Assembly (NCBI RefSeq): GCF_001423085.1
Contig: NZ_LMNU01000046.1
Span: 1 to 64,000, forward strand
Length of the DNA stretch: 64,000 bases
From: Methylobacterium sp. Leaf125
Lineage (GTDB): Bacteria > Pseudomonadota > Alphaproteobacteria > Rhizobiales > Beijerinckiaceae
Direction of reading: 5' to 3'
Made by a program: the position numbers and the translations under genes. The notes under the pieces were generated by a model, which saw nothing but the letters and a program-made list of their open reading frames with translations, was not told the DNA's origin and did no database searches. Position 1 is the stretch's first letter, and every line of letters begins with the position of its first letter. This document shows positions 63,254 through 64,000 of the stretch, piece after piece.

Positions 63254-63943
63254 TCAGGCTCCCTGGACCGCGGCGGTCATCAGGCGGCCCCAGGCGCCGA
63301 GCTGGGTCTCGATCACGGTCTGGTCGGCCTGCACCGAGACGTCGACGGCGTCGGAGGGCTGGAACGCGATGGTGGCCTCGAAGGGGCCGAGCTTGCCCGC
63401 CACGGCGTCGAGAATGTCGGCCGGTCCGCTCACCCGCACGGGCGCACGGGCATCGCCGAGGATGCGGGCGAGGCTCTGGGCCAGCTCGTCGACGGCCTGG
63501 CGGCGCAGGGCCTCGGTCAGCACGGGCACGAGCAGATGCCCGACCCGGTCGGTGAGCCCGGCGCCGAGGGCCTGGAGCGCGTCGGAGAAACCGGCCGCGA
63601 GGCGGTCGCCCTCGTCCACGCACCAAGCCTGGCGCATCTCGACGAGGCGGGCCTCGTGATCCGCCTGCAGGCAGGCGATCACCGAGGCGGATTCGGCGGC
63701 GGCCTCGGCCCGGCCGAGTTCGCGTCCGCGCTCCAGGCCCCTTGCCTCGGCGGCGCGGAGCAGGGCCTCGCGGTCCTCCGGCGGTTCCACGGGCCGGCGC
63801 AGCAGGGCCGCGAGGCCTTCGGAGGGACGGGGCGCCGCGGCAGCGGCAGCGGCAGGCGCGGCGGCGCGGGGGGCCGGAGCGCCGCGGACCGGCACGACGG
63901 CGTCGGAGAAATCGGGAAGGAGGCGGGCGATCGCGGGGGCCAT
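63254..63943 (-). CDS. FliH-like flagellar assembly protein
   Basis: 229 residues. An Ala/Pro-rich head is followed by a coiled coil (EALLRAAEARGLERGRELGR) and a C-terminal domain (EALRRQAVDELAQSLARILG, IETQLGAWGRLM) with the layout of FliH, the stator-like regulator of the export ATPase. The match is by pattern and position (after fliF, before motB), so the symbol is left blank. The ATG overlaps the stop of the upstream gene (TGATG). Confidence 0.75.
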   Translation of the reverse strand: MAPAIARLLPDFSDAVVPVRGAPAPRAAAPAAAAAAAPRPSEGLAALLRRPVEPPEDREALLRAAEARGLERGRELGRAEAAAESASVIACLQADHEARLVEMRQAWCVDEGDRLAAGFSDALQALGAGLTDRVGHLLVPVLTEALRRQAVDELAQSLARILGDARAPVRVSGPADILDAVAGKLGPFEATIAFQPSDAVDVSVQADQTVIETQLGAWGRLMTAAVQGA

Positions 63944-64000
63944 CACGCGGCCTCACGCAGGAGCCAGCGCTTCAGGATCTCGGCGGCCTGCGCCTCGTCG
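63942..64000 (-). CDS. fliF: 3' end of FliF-like MS-ring protein (partial)
   Basis: Only the last 18 codons are in the window: DEAQAAEILKRWLLREAA then TGA. The pattern A-x-x-L-K-R-W-L is that of the FliF C-terminal tail, which binds FliG. It lies immediately before the FliH-like gene, the usual place of fliF. The rest of the gene is beyond the window edge. Confidence 0.6.

Overview
The window looks like chromosomal DNA of a Methylobacterium/Methylorubrum-type alphaproteobacterium (order Hyphomicrobiales). This rests on the high GC with strong GC3 bias (long spurious antisense frames), an MxaD-like periplasmic protein, a rhizobial-type flagellar set (FtcR, MotC, a DUF6468-like protein between fliM and fliN), a PhoB/PstSCAB/PhoU locus and several small proteins typical of that group. 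No phage, CRISPR array or rRNA operon was found. Genus is inferred from gene content, not from a search.

Layout. 1-14.9 kb: housekeeping and metabolic genes. These are a tRNA-Lys(CTT), leuA with a possible leucine-codon leader, an MxaD-like protein, NUDIX and PhzF genes, pdxY, a DedA protein, a BtuF-like protein, an MmcB-like nuclease-fold protein, a membrane class III nucleotide cyclase, selO, a PAP2 protein and a DEDDh exonuclease. 15.4-20.7 kb: a compact ECF41 sigma-factor module. A small membrane protein and the sigma factor form one operon, a divergent NmrA-type reductase and a small membrane protein form another, and a hybrid histidine kinase follows. Three sequences matching the reported ECF41 promoter pattern (TGTCAC, then CGTC 16-17 bp later) sit before the three transcription units. 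20.8-24.4 kb: an MBL-fold hydrolase, an MFS/AraC gene relic, and divergent hmp/nsrR with two palindromic operators between them. 25-33.7 kb: a branched-chain-type ABC importer in which permease and both ATPases are one polypeptide, a divergent SnoaL-like gene behind a long palindrome, a GntR regulator, and a DMT exporter with a divergent Lrp regulator. A roughly 1-kb segment with 23-bp inverted ends and 10-bp direct repeats, carrying only small ORFs, has inserted between the SnoaL-like and GntR genes.

34.2-37.0 kb: a run of short, mostly hydrophilic proteins, some secreted or membrane-anchored. 37-42.7 kb: a beta-hydroxyacid dehydrogenase, an alpha/beta hydrolase, a DHA2 efflux pump, an SDR and a matrixin-like protease with C-terminal repeats. 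42.7-48.5 kb: pstSCAB-phoU-phoB with a three-unit Pho box. 48.7-50.3 kb: a CoA ester lyase, dut and a DUF3606 gene.

50.4-64 kb: flagellar genes. motA-fliM-(DUF6468)-fliN-fliG-flhB-(unknown) run forward, followed by the regulator ftcR. After three small or accessory genes, fliF(partial)-fliH-like-motB-motC-fliK-SLT transglycosylase run in reverse, with overlapping stops and starts. Together they supply the stator (MotA, MotB, MotC), the C-ring (FliG, FliM, FliN), export and hook-length functions (FlhB, FliK, FliH-like) and a regulator.
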